DNA of 64,000 nt. Source: Ktedonobacteria bacterium brp13 (GTDB lineage Bacteria; Chloroflexota; Ktedonobacteria; Ktedonobacterales; Ktedonobacteraceae). Shown here piece after piece: positions 1 through 8,122 of this stretch (positions within the stretch are counted from its first letter, which is position 1; every line of letters starts with the position of its first letter). Position numbers and translations under genes: made by a program. The notes below the pieces were generated by a model that did no database searches, was not told where the DNA came from, and saw only the letters and a list, made by a program, of their open reading frames with translations. Location of the stretch: contig AP024096.1 of the NCBI GenBank assembly GCA_015099395.1, forward strand, positions 2,604,001-2,668,000, in the 5' to 3' direction.

Positions 1-1
1 C

Positions 2-850
2 GAGGGATTGGAGGCCATCCTGGTCTTATCAGCGATCACTGCTAGCCTGGTGAAATCGAAGCAGTCGTATCGCAAGCCGATCGCTATTGGTTCAGGCGTT
101 GGCATGCTAGCAACGATAGTAACCTGGTTCGCACTGGTCGGTATCCTCAGCACAATCGCGGCCCCGGCACTGGACATCCAGGCGGGGACAGGTCTGCTCG
201 CGATCATTGTACTGCTCGTAATCATGAACTGGTTCTTCCACAAGATCTACTGGACCGGCTGGATCTCCATGCACAACAAGAAACGTCGTGCAATCATGGA
301 GACGGCGACCGATAATCAGAGAAAAGCCGCCTTCGGGCTGGCGATGCTGGGTCTGACGGCGATCTATCGCGAGGGTTTCGAGGTCGATCTCTTCTTGCAG
401 AGCCTGCGTATGCAGGTCGGCTCAACCGTTGTACTGACAGGAGTAGCCATCGGTATCTTCTTTACAGCGATCGTCGGCGTGCTGACATTTGTCATGCACC
501 ACAAGCTCCCATATAAAAAGATGCTGGTACTGACCGGCGTGATGCTTGGAGTCGTCCTGATCGTCATGGTCGGCGAGAGCGTCCAGGAGATGCAGCAAGC
601 AAACTGGATCGCCACGACCGCCCTGAATTTGCCGATCCCCGCCTGGATGGGTCTCTGGTTCGCAGTCTTCCCGAATATCCAGGGATTGGTGGCACAGGCG
701 ATCGCAATTGTCGCGGTCCTGGGTTCCTACTTCTACGCCGAGAACATGCGCGTCTGGCGTCCACGTAGAGAGGCAAGCAGGCAGGCAGATACAAACGCTG
801 CCGCACAACTAGCCATCGAGATAGACAGCGCTGAAATAACGACCAACTAA
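2..850 (+). CDS. FTR1-family iron permease, C-terminal part (5' end cut by window)
   Basis: High-affinity iron permease of the FTR1/EfeU family, which moves ferric iron across the membrane. The first codons in the window read EGLEAIL, the tail of the first REGLE iron-binding motif, so the true start lies upstream and an apparent TTG start at base 8 is not real. A second REGxE motif (REGFE) lies about 120 residues in, with several hydrophobic helices around it. A soluble basic tail ends the protein. No EfeO or EfeB partner is visible downstream. A stem-loop follows the stop. The family call is firm; the oxidase partner and the exact role are unknown. Confidence 0.9.
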   Translation, partial: EGLEAILVLSAITASLVKSKQSYRKPIAIGSGVGMLATIVTWFALVGILSTIAAPALDIQAGTGLLAIIVLLVIMNWFFHKIYWTGWISMHNKKRRAIMETATDNQRKAAFGLAMLGLTAIYREGFEVDLFLQSLRMQVGSTVVLTGVAIGIFFTAIVGVLTFVMHHKLPYKKMLVLTGVMLGVVLIVMVGESVQEMQQANWIATTALNLPIPAWMGLWFAVFPNIQGLVAQAIAIVAVLGSYFYAENMRVWRPRREASRQADTNAAAQLAIEIDSAEITTN

Positions 851-875
851 ACGGGTAACGATAAACAGATAAAGC

Positions 876-919
876 AAACAGGAAATCCACGTTTCTATTG
901 AGATGTGGACTCCTTGTTT
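876..919 (+). terminator. Probable terminator of the iron permease gene
   Basis: An imperfect stem-loop lies 25 bases after the permease stop. The arms AAACAGGA/TCCAC and GTGGA/TCCTTGTTT pair around a loop of about 14 bases, and a T-rich stretch follows. Confidence 0.6.
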
Positions 920-985
920 CTTCTATAAGAACAATGCCTTCTACAGAGACGCGCTGGACTACACTTCTGTTTGTACTGCGGCTCT

Positions 986-1024
986 ATCTGGTGCTACATT
1001 ACCATGAATAGCGTGGCACCAGAT
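986..1024. promoter_or_regulatory. Inverted repeat upstream of the dehalogenase gene
   Basis: ATCTGGTGC at 986-994 and its complement GCACCAGAT at 1016-1024 form a perfect 9-bp inverted repeat that ends about 25 bases before the dehalogenase start. It could be a regulator-binding site or a 5' leader hairpin. The function is inferred from position only. Confidence 0.35.
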
Positions 1025-1049
1025 ATCTTAGCAGGAAGGAAGCAGAAGC

Positions 1050-1925
1050 ATGTTAGAAACATTTGCACCCATGCAGATCAAGACCAGTGGAGCCAGCATT
1101 CACCTGATGAAAGGCGGCTCAGGCGAGCCACTTTTACTACTCCATGGCTTTCCTCAAACGCTTGCTATGTGGCACAAGATCGCGCCTCGCCTCGCTGAAA
1201 ACTTTACTGTTGTGCTCGCCGACCTGCGTGGTTATGGCGATAGCTCCAAGCCCAAAGATGAGCCCGATCACTCGAACTATGCAAAACGAGTAATGGCTCA
1301 GGATATGGTCGAAGTGATGAGTCAACTGGGCTACGAAACGTTTTCTGTGGTGGGGCATGATCGAGGAGCGCGTGTCACTCATCGTATGCTGCTCGATCAT
1401 GCACAGCGCATCAAACGGGCTGCGGTGCTGGATATAGTACCCACCTATGAGATGTATAAGACAACTGACAAAGAATTAGCGACCGCCTATTATCATTGGT
1501 TCTTCTTCATCCAACCTGCCGATCTTCCTGAGCACTTGCTTGCGGGGCAGGCAGAGTACTACATCCGCAATGTGTTGGGGCGCCTGTCCGGAGACTTCTC
1601 GGCATTTACGTCAGAGGCGCTGGCTCAATACATACGCTGCTTTAGCGATCCCGCGACCATCCATGGCATCTGCGAGGACTATCGCGCCTCTGCCAGCATC
1701 GATTTACAGCATGATGAGGCGGATATGCAACAAAAAGTGCATTGCCCACTGCTCGCCTTATGGGGGTCGAAGGGCTTTATTGGGCACAAATATGATGTCT
1801 TGTCGATCTGGCGCAAACGTGCAGAAATAGTACAGGGCCAGGGCATCCCATCCGGGCATTTTCTTGCGGAAGAAGCGCCAGAAGAAACGTATACGGCACT
1901 ACAGACATTCCTTTCTCAGCATTGA
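1050..1925 (+). CDS. Haloacetate (fluoroacetate) dehalogenase, alpha/beta hydrolase
   Basis: An alpha/beta-hydrolase of 291 residues that would hydrolyse the carbon-halogen bond of haloacetates to give glycolate. The family is established: in fluoroacetate dehalogenase the nucleophile is Asp, with two Arg holding the carboxylate and His/Trp/Tyr holding the halide. All are visible here with the same spacing: nucleophile D104 in GHDRGA, R105 and R108, D128, H149-W150, Y211, and general-base H270 in SGHF. The oxyanion motif LHGF is at about 31-34. The start follows AAGGAAG. Substrate preference (chloro or fluoro) cannot be read from sequence. Related epoxide hydrolases are the main alternative, but they lack the HW halide pair. 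Confidence 0.85.
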   Translation: MLETFAPMQIKTSGASIHLMKGGSGEPLLLLHGFPQTLAMWHKIAPRLAENFTVVLADLRGYGDSSKPKDEPDHSNYAKRVMAQDMVEVMSQLGYETFSVVGHDRGARVTHRMLLDHAQRIKRAAVLDIVPTYEMYKTTDKELATAYYHWFFFIQPADLPEHLLAGQAEYYIRNVLGRLSGDFSAFTSEALAQYIRCFSDPATIHGICEDYRASASIDLQHDEADMQQKVHCPLLALWGSKGFIGHKYDVLSIWRKRAEIVQGQGIPSGHFLAEEAPEETYTALQTFLSQH

Positions 1926-2007
1926 TGGTCAGGTGAGCTATGAACTGAATCTAGCGCAACTTGAATCGAGCCTACAGAGAAAGGAGTTTCAGTCCTCTCT
2001 CCTATTA

Positions 2008-3072
2008 TTACTGTACAGGATATTTTTGCTCTATAATTGCGTATCCTGCGGCACTAACAACATATTGCCAATGAGCATGCTTTTCCGGACATCCTGCAGT
2101 ATTATCAGATAGATTCAGCATATGCGTTGATATAGACATCCATGAAGGAGTACCAGAAGCAACGCTTAGTCCATCACACATCTCTGAGAACTGATATACA
2201 GGGTGAACGGCTGATGGCGCATTGATGAGTAACTGTGAACCATTCAGGTGGAGTGATAAAAGACGATCTGAAGGTATCTTTGAAGCTACCTGGATCTGCA
2301 AAGACGGCCAGTGCCCATCTAAAGGGCTGGTCATTATGCCCCCTCCCGGCTTTAGGAATGTCGCTTGCGCTGAAAGGGTGACATGACCTGTGCTCGTAAG
2401 TGGCTCATACTGCTGGATGGTGATAGTTTGACCTGGTTTGAGTTCATTCGGAGTTTCCTTGAGACAATTGTAAAAGAAGCTCGCCAGTGGTAGCGTATAA
2501 TGCGGGCTTTCTCCAGCGGTTTGATGAAGGCGGAGAGCAGGTTCACATGGAGTGGTAAATGGGAGACCCTGGAGCAGAAACGCTGTATGGGTATGGTTGG
2601 TAAGCGACATATTCGCAAAGACTAGCTCACTCAAAAAGTACGGACCCGACGTCACACTCATAGACATTTCCAATCCATTGACCGTTGTAGACACCGTTGT
2701 TGGTGCAGCGACTGGATTTATTGCCATCGATGCCGAGCGGCTGTTAAACAACGCGATTGATGCTCCAATCAGGAGTCCAACGATCAGAAGCGCTGCAAGT
2801 GTATTGATATACTGCTTCCTAGAACTCAATCTTCTTTGAAAGATACTTGGTCTGCGCGACAATGTCTGCTGCTCTTTGAACTGTCCAGATCGCCCCTCCT
2901 GGGAAGCGCTGCCTTCTAGCATCGCCAGCTTTTCTCCTACGCGTTGAATAGCTTGCTTCTCTCCATTTTCGTTACGCATAAGGGCTTGCTGAGAAGCCTG
3001 CATCAACATAGTGATAAGTTCATTATGCTGCTCCTCTAGCTCTTCGGGAAGCATATCATCGAAACGTTTCAT
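2008..3072 (-). CDS. Membrane-anchored putative anti-sigma protein
   Basis: A 354-residue protein with a soluble N-terminal part of about 90 residues, rich in Gln and Glu, then one membrane helix at about 92-110 (ALLIVGLLIGASIALF) and a large C-terminal region outside the membrane with no recognised domain. Its start overlaps the stop of the upstream sigma-factor gene by four bases (ATGA), so the two are translationally coupled. That layout is typical of an ECF sigma factor with its membrane anti-sigma. No zinc-binding anti-sigma HxxxCxxC motif is present, so the anti-sigma role rests on operon position and topology. Confidence 0.6.
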   Translation of the reverse strand: MKRFDDMLPEELEEQHNELITMLMQASQQALMRNENGEKQAIQRVGEKLAMLEGSASQEGRSGQFKEQQTLSRRPSIFQRRLSSRKQYINTLAALLIVGLLIGASIALFNSRSASMAINPVAAPTTVSTTVNGLEMSMSVTSGPYFLSELVFANMSLTNHTHTAFLLQGLPFTTPCEPALRLHQTAGESPHYTLPLASFFYNCLKETPNELKPGQTITIQQYEPLTSTGHVTLSAQATFLKPGGGIMTSPLDGHWPSLQIQVASKIPSDRLLSLHLNGSQLLINAPSAVHPVYQFSEMCDGLSVASGTPSWMSISTHMLNLSDNTAGCPEKHAHWQYVVSAAGYAIIEQKYPVQ

Positions 3073-3611
3073 ACCTCTTTTTCTCCTTCTATCAGATCGT
3101 AGCGTGTACGTAGTTGACGCAATGTACGTACAAGCAATTTCCGCAAGGACCCCTCTGGCTTTGCCAGGATGACTGCAATCTCAGCGAAGCGCAGACCATT
3201 GACGTACCGCAATTGAATAAGCTCTTGCTGAGTTTGTGAAAGGTGTTGGAGTGCCTGATAGAGATGTGTATAATGTTCATGCCGTTCGACACGTTGCTCT
3301 GGAGTCAGTTGATTATCTTCCATCTCTGCCGCCTGCTCTAATGGCAGCAGGGCGAATAAGGCACGATGGCGATAACGATCGATAACTTTGTTCCTGGCAA
3401 CTTTGCGTAACCAGGCGAGTTGGCGCTCGACTGGAAGGTCGTTTAACGGTTTCCACTTGAATGCAGCGATGAAAACTTCCAGCAATAAATCCTCCGCATC
3501 CTGCAGGTTTGACGTCTGCTGAAACAGATAGGTAAAGATCGTTGGCGCAAAACGCAGATAGAGCGTATTTTCAGGACCATGCGGCTCCTCCCTGGCACTA
3601 AGCCGTTGCAT
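3069..3611 (-). CDS. ECF-type RNA polymerase sigma factor
   Basis: A sigma-70-family factor of 180 residues. Region 2 is visible as NLQDAEDLLLEVFIAAFKW followed by LAWLRKVARNKVIDRYRH, the core-binding and -10 recognition helices. Region 4 carries the helix-turn-helix (ELIQLRYVNGLRFAEIAVIL...GSLRKLLVRTLRQL). An in-frame extension upstream to 3701 is possible, but the start at 3611 (MQRLSARE) has GGAGGAA at a proper distance, so the shorter form is given. It is coupled by a four-base overlap to the membrane protein downstream, which probably inhibits it. No Cys sensor motif is seen, and the inducing signal is unknown. Confidence 0.85.
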   Translation of the reverse strand: MQRLSAREEPHGPENTLYLRFAPTIFTYLFQQTSNLQDAEDLLLEVFIAAFKWKPLNDLPVERQLAWLRKVARNKVIDRYRHRALFALLPLEQAAEMEDNQLTPEQRVERHEHYTHLYQALQHLSQTQQELIQLRYVNGLRFAEIAVILAKPEGSLRKLLVRTLRQLRTRYDLIEGEKEV

Positions 3612-3836
3612 ACATCTATTTCCTCCATAAAATAATTTGCAGAAAGCAAGTAACAACAAGTGCTTTCCTAAGAAGACGAAACAAGAGGAAAAACGCGGCA
3701 TTTTATGCTATGGGTATTTGCTCTGCTTTTTGGTAACCTCGTTCTTATAAGAGATTTTCTGTTATAATGGAGGATGCAACATAACACAGCTATTGCACAT
3801 CACGTTTCCCAGTTGGAAAGGGGCCGCTTCAAAGCC

Positions 3837-4682
3837 ATGACGACACAGAATAACGCACTATCTCCTCGCTCCCACATCGTTGAACTACCTGCTGGACGCT
3901 TCCACTACCTTGCCTGGGGTGAGGAGTACGCTGAACGCCCGCCAGCGGTATTGATCCATGGTATTACCAGCTCGGCGCTCTCGTGGACGAGGGTCGGCCC
4001 GGCGCTCGCGGATCGCTACCGCGTCTATGCACTTGATATGCGCGGTCATGGGGACAGCATTATTCCTCCTGCTGGTAGCTATAGTCTGCAAGCTACGACA
4101 GGCGATGTCCTGGCATTTGTCAACGAGCATCAGTTACAACGACCGCTATTGATTGGGCATTCCTGGGGCGGTGCGACGGCACTCGTGCTGGCAAGTGGAG
4201 CGAACTCGGTATTTTCGCAGGTGGTGCTTGAAGATCCGGCCTGCTATATGGGTAGGGATGATCCCATGGACCGTGCGACACGCAGTATAAAAGATATCGG
4301 TCGCCCACCTGAAGAGATACGCCAGGAACTGCTCGCAAACAATGCAGGGTGGACAGAGGAAGATGTCGAGGGCATACTAGACGCGCTCCAGAAGGTAAGC
4401 CGGGATGCAGTCATCAATATTTATAATGAGGTCAATCAGGCCGGAAATCTGCTGCCGCTACTGGCTCAGGTCACTGTACCAACGTTACTGCTGCGCGCTG
4501 ATCCGAAGCAGGATTATTCAACATTGACAGAGGAAGAGTGGCTGCAAGCACGCACGATGCTCCCTTCACGCAGCTGTGCTCTACAGATCGAGGGAGCCAG
4601 CCACAGTATTCATCGTAGCCACTTCACAGCTTTCATGCAGGCAGTCAACGCTTTCTTGCACGATAAACCTGAAGTGGCGTAA
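3837..4682 (+). CDS. Alpha/beta-fold hydrolase
   Basis: An alpha/beta-hydrolase of about 281 residues. Visible are the oxyanion HG motif (VLIHGITSSALSW), the nucleophile elbow GHSWGG, an acid in LLRADPKQD, and a C-terminal histidine in GASHSIHRSH. An upstream in-frame ATG at 3774 would add 21 residues; the start at 3837 is preferred because GGAAAGGGG lies just upstream and homology-like sequence begins soon after. The family covers esterases, lactonases and C-C hydrolases, so the substrate is not assigned. It is transcribed alone, convergent with the next gene. Confidence 0.75.
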   Translation: MTTQNNALSPRSHIVELPAGRFHYLAWGEEYAERPPAVLIHGITSSALSWTRVGPALADRYRVYALDMRGHGDSIIPPAGSYSLQATTGDVLAFVNEHQLQRPLLIGHSWGGATALVLASGANSVFSQVVLEDPACYMGRDDPMDRATRSIKDIGRPPEEIRQELLANNAGWTEEDVEGILDALQKVSRDAVINIYNEVNQAGNLLPLLAQVTVPTLLLRADPKQDYSTLTEEEWLQARTMLPSRSCALQIEGASHSIHRSHFTAFMQAVNAFLHDKPEVA

Positions 4683-4736
4683 AATTCCACCATCGCTTAT
4701 AATATTGCAAAAATCTCTTTAAAGCTATACTTGCTA

Positions 4737-5609
4737 CTACTTGCGATGGGCAGAAGCAACCCATTCATCATCCTGTATCTCATGCAGATTTTCAGGTCCA
4801 GCCGTGGACAGATCCACAGTAGCAATAACATCTTTTTTCGTGAAGGTAAGGTAAGTCACGGTGAGCAAGATCACCATAAGGAAGAGGGCGCTCGTCAGGA
4901 CTGTACCCAAGCCCAAACCGCCATCGTCTTTGGATTGTGTTAAGAAGTCACCTAATGAGGCACCTAGAGGACGCGTTAATATATAAGCGACCCAGAAAGC
5001 CAGGACCGCATTCAATGTAAAACGCAGGTGAGCGACGGCTACGATCACAATCAATGCACCGAACATGATCGCTGCCACCACATAGCCTAGATCCAGTTTC
5101 TCCGCAGTAAGGTCGCCTGCTGCTGTGCCTAACGCGAAGGTGAACAGGATGGCGAGCCAGTAGAAGGCTTCCCGTCGCAATGTGTAAATTGTGTGGACGG
5201 ATAGCGTCTTCTCACTTGCATACCACACCGCAAAGGTCACTATTAATGCGACGCCGAAGCTAATAGTGGTCGTCTCCAAAGATACTCCAAAGTTGTCTGT
5301 CAGGTTATCTGTGATCAACGTGCCAACGACACTGATCAAGACGACAGCGAGCCAATAAATGCCAGGCACATAGCGCCTCGACACGAACTGGAAGAAGAGT
5401 GTAATGATTAACAGGCTGCCCATAACGAAGGTCGTGCCAGTTAAGCCCAGGTGCAGATTTGAGTTCAGGAAGTCCGCCGCAGTCTCGCCCACCGTGGTAC
5501 ATAAAATTTTAATGATCCAGAAGTAGATAGTGACTTCCGGTACCTTATTTAAAATGTGGTAACCTATCGCGGAGGTATCGTTTCGTTGCCAATACTTCGA
5601 TATCTTCAT
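4737..5609 (-). CDS. COG4705-type multi-pass membrane protein
   Basis: An integral membrane protein of about 290 residues with eight or more hydrophobic helices arranged as a fourfold internal repeat. Each repeat has a Gly-x-x-x-(G/A/T)-D signature: GETAADFL, GTLITDNL, GTAAGDLT and GASLGDFL. This is characteristic of the uncharacterised COG4705 membrane-anchored family, which in some bacteria is linked to metal tolerance; that link is not shown here. The start at 5609 (MKISKYW) follows AAGGAGAG; a longer reading to 5651 lacks such a site. The fourfold GxxxxD repeat implies an internally symmetric transporter or channel. Confidence 0.7.
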   Translation of the reverse strand: MKISKYWQRNDTSAIGYHILNKVPEVTIYFWIIKILCTTVGETAADFLNSNLHLGLTGTTFVMGSLLIITLFFQFVSRRYVPGIYWLAVVLISVVGTLITDNLTDNFGVSLETTTISFGVALIVTFAVWYASEKTLSVHTIYTLRREAFYWLAILFTFALGTAAGDLTAEKLDLGYVVAAIMFGALIVIVAVAHLRFTLNAVLAFWVAYILTRPLGASLGDFLTQSKDDGGLGLGTVLTSALFLMVILLTVTYLTFTKKDVIATVDLSTAGPENLHEIQDDEWVASAHRK

Positions 5610-5832
5610 TAGTGGGACTCTCCTTATTAAATGCTGGTAACAGAGGGACAAGTACGAAAAACAAATTTTTCTTGAGGCTCCCGCTTTTCTACTCTTCTTA
5701 CATTTTACGCATCGAACAAAAAAGGCCTGGACTATGTACGTATCGGCCTATCTCGGTGATCCTCAAGGATGGTGATACATACTAATATCCATTAGCATGT
5801 ATTTCACATAAAATAACTGTATATATCACTAT

Positions 5833-6104
5833 CACCATAAAACTACCCAAAAACTCGTCCCCCTCTCGGAGGGGGGAGATAGCCGTAGCTATCGGGGGGA
5901 GCCATCCTCGCCTTATGCTCTCGATGACTATTCTACGCCAGCTATCTCTTTCGTACTGAGATTTCCTCATCGAGAATGACAGACTATGAAGGCAAAATCG
6001 ACGGATAGCGTTTAATGAGAAATTGCAACGTAATTCGAGGATTTACTCCCCCCGATAGCTAAAGCTATCTCCCCCCCTCAAAGAGGGGGACAAGAGTTTT
6101 ATGG
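5833..6104. repeat. MITE-like hairpin element, copy A
   Basis: A non-coding element with long terminal inverted repeats (outer part ACCATAAAACT, inner part TCCCCCTCT...GAGGGGGGA). Each arm carries two small hairpins: an outer C-run/G-run hairpin, and an inner GATAGC/GCTATC hairpin at 5878-5893 and again at 6054-6069, followed by a G6/C6 run and then CGAGGAT-like sequence. Related copies lie at 21281-27690 (broken up by IS elements) and 33199-33391. No open reading frame with a credible start lies inside, and no flanking direct repeat was seen. Confidence 0.75.
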
Positions 6105-6294
6105 TACTTTACGGGCAATAGTGAACATTATTAACAAGCGATGTGATGCATTCGTCATGGCATCCCATCTGTCTCCATCGGCCGGAGAGGTGGTTTCATT
6201 GTATATCCCACAAAAAACCTACACTGGAGGGGGGGGTACTATCAGCATTACCTGTATTGCGTGCGGAATCTCTGACGTGGGGAAAGCTTACAAT

Positions 6295-6326
6295 ATTGGC
6301 GGCAATAGATGTCTATTACCGCCAAT
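6295..6326 (-). terminator. Terminator of the aldo/keto reductase gene
   Basis: ATTGGCGGCAATAG and CTATTACCGCCAAT pair as a strong stem with one mismatch and a four-base loop, directly after the aldo/keto reductase stop on the minus strand. Confidence 0.7.
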
Positions 6327-6333
6327 GAGGCAA

Positions 6334-7236
6334 CTAGCTTTTTGCTGCGTTGCTGATAGCTTCGAAGTCCTGCTGGCTCAACTTGATCGTTGCGCCCCGG
6401 ACGTTCTCTTCGAGGTGCTTCACTGACGAGGTACCTGGAATTGGCAGCATCGTCGGTGAGCGATGCAGCAACCAGGCAATCGTAATTTGACCCGGCTTGG
6501 CATTATGCTGTTTCGCAACCTGCTCGAGTACACCACCTGGACGTGCCAGATTACCTGCGGCGAGCGGCCCCCAGGGGATAAAGCCAATTCCTTGCTGTGC
6601 ACAGATGTCGATGAACTTATCTGACTGTTCTGCGTCTAAACGCTCAGAGGTGTGATCGGAGATGTTATAACGGTTCTGTACAGTAACAATCGGAACGATC
6701 TTTTGTGCACGTTCCAACTCCTGAGGAGTTACATTTGATAGACCAACGTGGCGAACCTTGCCTTCTTGCTTCATTTTGGCAACCTCACCAACTGAATCCT
6801 CAAATGGAACTTTGGGATCAGGGCGATGGAATTGGTAGAGGTCGATATGATCGACACGCAGACGGCGTAAACTGCCTTCCAAAGCTTCGCGCAGATGCTC
6901 TGGACGTCCATCCTCCGGCCACTGACCTGGACCGGTACGCAGCAGACCACCCTTGGTCGCGATCAATAAATTCTTTGGATACGGATACAGTGCCTCGGCG
7001 ATCAGCGACTCACTGACCTCGGGACCATAGGAATCGGCAGTGTCGATAAAGTTGATCCCCAGTTCTAATGTGCGCCGCAGCACAGCCAGGGACTCTTGCT
7101 TATCCTTTGGAGGTCCCCAGATACCATCGCCTGTGATACGCATTGCGCCGTAACCAAGACGATATATCTCTATGTCGCCACCAACTTTAAATGTTCCGCT
7201 AGCTGTCGCTGGCTTCTCATTTACATTCTGTGCCAT
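6334..7236 (-). CDS. Aldo/keto reductase
   Basis: An NADPH-dependent aldo/keto reductase of 300 residues, a soluble TIM-barrel enzyme that reduces aldehydes or ketones. The catalytic tetrad is visible: D and Y in FIDTADSYG (about 64-72), K in ATKGG, and H in YQFHRPDP. The C-terminal cofactor region IPGTSSVKHLEENV is typical. The start at MAQNVNEK follows AGGAAGGTG. Its length fits the YajO/PdxI-like bacterial AKR group. It is a single gene with its own terminator. Substrate unknown. Confidence 0.88.
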   Translation of the reverse strand: MAQNVNEKPATASGTFKVGGDIEIYRLGYGAMRITGDGIWGPPKDKQESLAVLRRTLELGINFIDTADSYGPEVSESLIAEALYPYPKNLLIATKGGLLRTGPGQWPEDGRPEHLREALEGSLRRLRVDHIDLYQFHRPDPKVPFEDSVGEVAKMKQEGKVRHVGLSNVTPQELERAQKIVPIVTVQNRYNISDHTSERLDAEQSDKFIDICAQQGIGFIPWGPLAAGNLARPGGVLEQVAKQHNAKPGQITIAWLLHRSPTMLPIPGTSSVKHLEENVRGATIKLSQQDFEAISNAAKS

Positions 7237-7508
7237 CTAACTACACCTTCCTATTTCCTTGAAAAGATAGTGCACTAACGTACTTTCTACTTTCTACTTT
7301 CAGCAGCCAAGTCCGTCGCACAAAGCGTGAAGAAGCCACGCAGCCATGGCAGAGCATAGCCTTGCTTAGACCTCTTCACGCACAAAAGGTAAGGCTGCGT
7401 ACACCAAAGATGCACGCAAATGTGTCTTCTCTATATGGTACTGCAAACAGCTCTAAAAAGTAACACGGAAACCAGGACAATGCTGACAATTCGCAGGTTA
7501 AACGCTGA

Positions 7509-7958
7509 TCAGCACTGCTCTAAACCGGGGTCCCTGGTAAAGTTGGAGGCAACTTCAAGCGGGTCCACCCCCATCAGCACCTCTTGCTCTGCACCTGCCA
7601 GCAGATAGAGGCTCTCTTTTTGCAGTACGTTATAGCCAAAGGGGAGGTAGGAGTTATCAGTGATCACCAGCGCAAGCAATTGCGTCATCTGCTTTTTGTT
7701 TAGCGCATAGTGATCGGTCAGCCGAGCACAGGCACGCATCACAACACACAGAATAAAGACGTCTTGCGCAATCTCACGCAAAAGCTTCCCACACAGATAC
7801 TCACAGCCCAGAAGCTCCTCTTCCGAGACCGTCAAAGCATCAAGCAAACGTGCATGCATATCCAGATACAGCTCTAATGACCAGTGGCGCGCATTTACAG
7901 GGACGGGAGTGGGAGTATTTGTCACATGTGACAGGGCATCTTTTTGTGGCTTCATCAT
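7509..7958 (-). CDS. Hypothetical protein downstream of the winged-helix protein
   Basis: A 149-residue soluble, largely helical protein with no recognised domain. It lies on the same strand, 162 bases downstream of the winged-helix protein at 8121-10031, with a copy of the 75-bp palindromic repeat in the gap. The start MMKPQ is preceded by GAGGGG. The pairing suggests an accessory gene of the same unit, possibly of plasmid or integrative-element origin. No function can be given. Confidence 0.5.
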   Translation of the reverse strand: MMKPQKDALSHVTNTPTPVPVNARHWSLELYLDMHARLLDALTVSEEELLGCEYLCGKLLREIAQDVFILCVVMRACARLTDHYALNKKQMTQLLALVITDNSYLPFGYNVLQKESLYLLAGAEQEVLMGVDPLEVASNFTRDPGLEQC

Positions 7959-8048
7959 CTTCTTCTATCCCCTCTTCAGTAATGACCTTACATATACTAT
8001 GGAGTACAGAGACAGGGCTACGAGTATATGTGCTCATGTATCGATTAT

Positions 8049-8122
8049 TTATTACTTATCCGAAAACCCGAGTGTGTAAGCACTAGCGACGCCAGTCGCG
8101 TTGGATTTCGGAATAAGATCTT
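8049..8122 (+). repeat. 75-bp palindromic repeat, copy 1
   Basis: A copy of a dispersed palindromic element. Outer arms CTTATCCGAAAAC and TTTCGGAATAAG pair around an inner hairpin GCGAC-GCCA-GTCGC, and it ends in the self-complementary AAGATCTT. It abuts the stop codon of the gene at 8121. Other copies are at 14437, 34181, 36792 and 54483. Confidence 0.85.

Noticed and set aside
6121..6426. Plus-strand reading opposite the aldo/keto reductase end
   Set aside because: It runs through a MITE edge, a terminator and the complement of a real gene.
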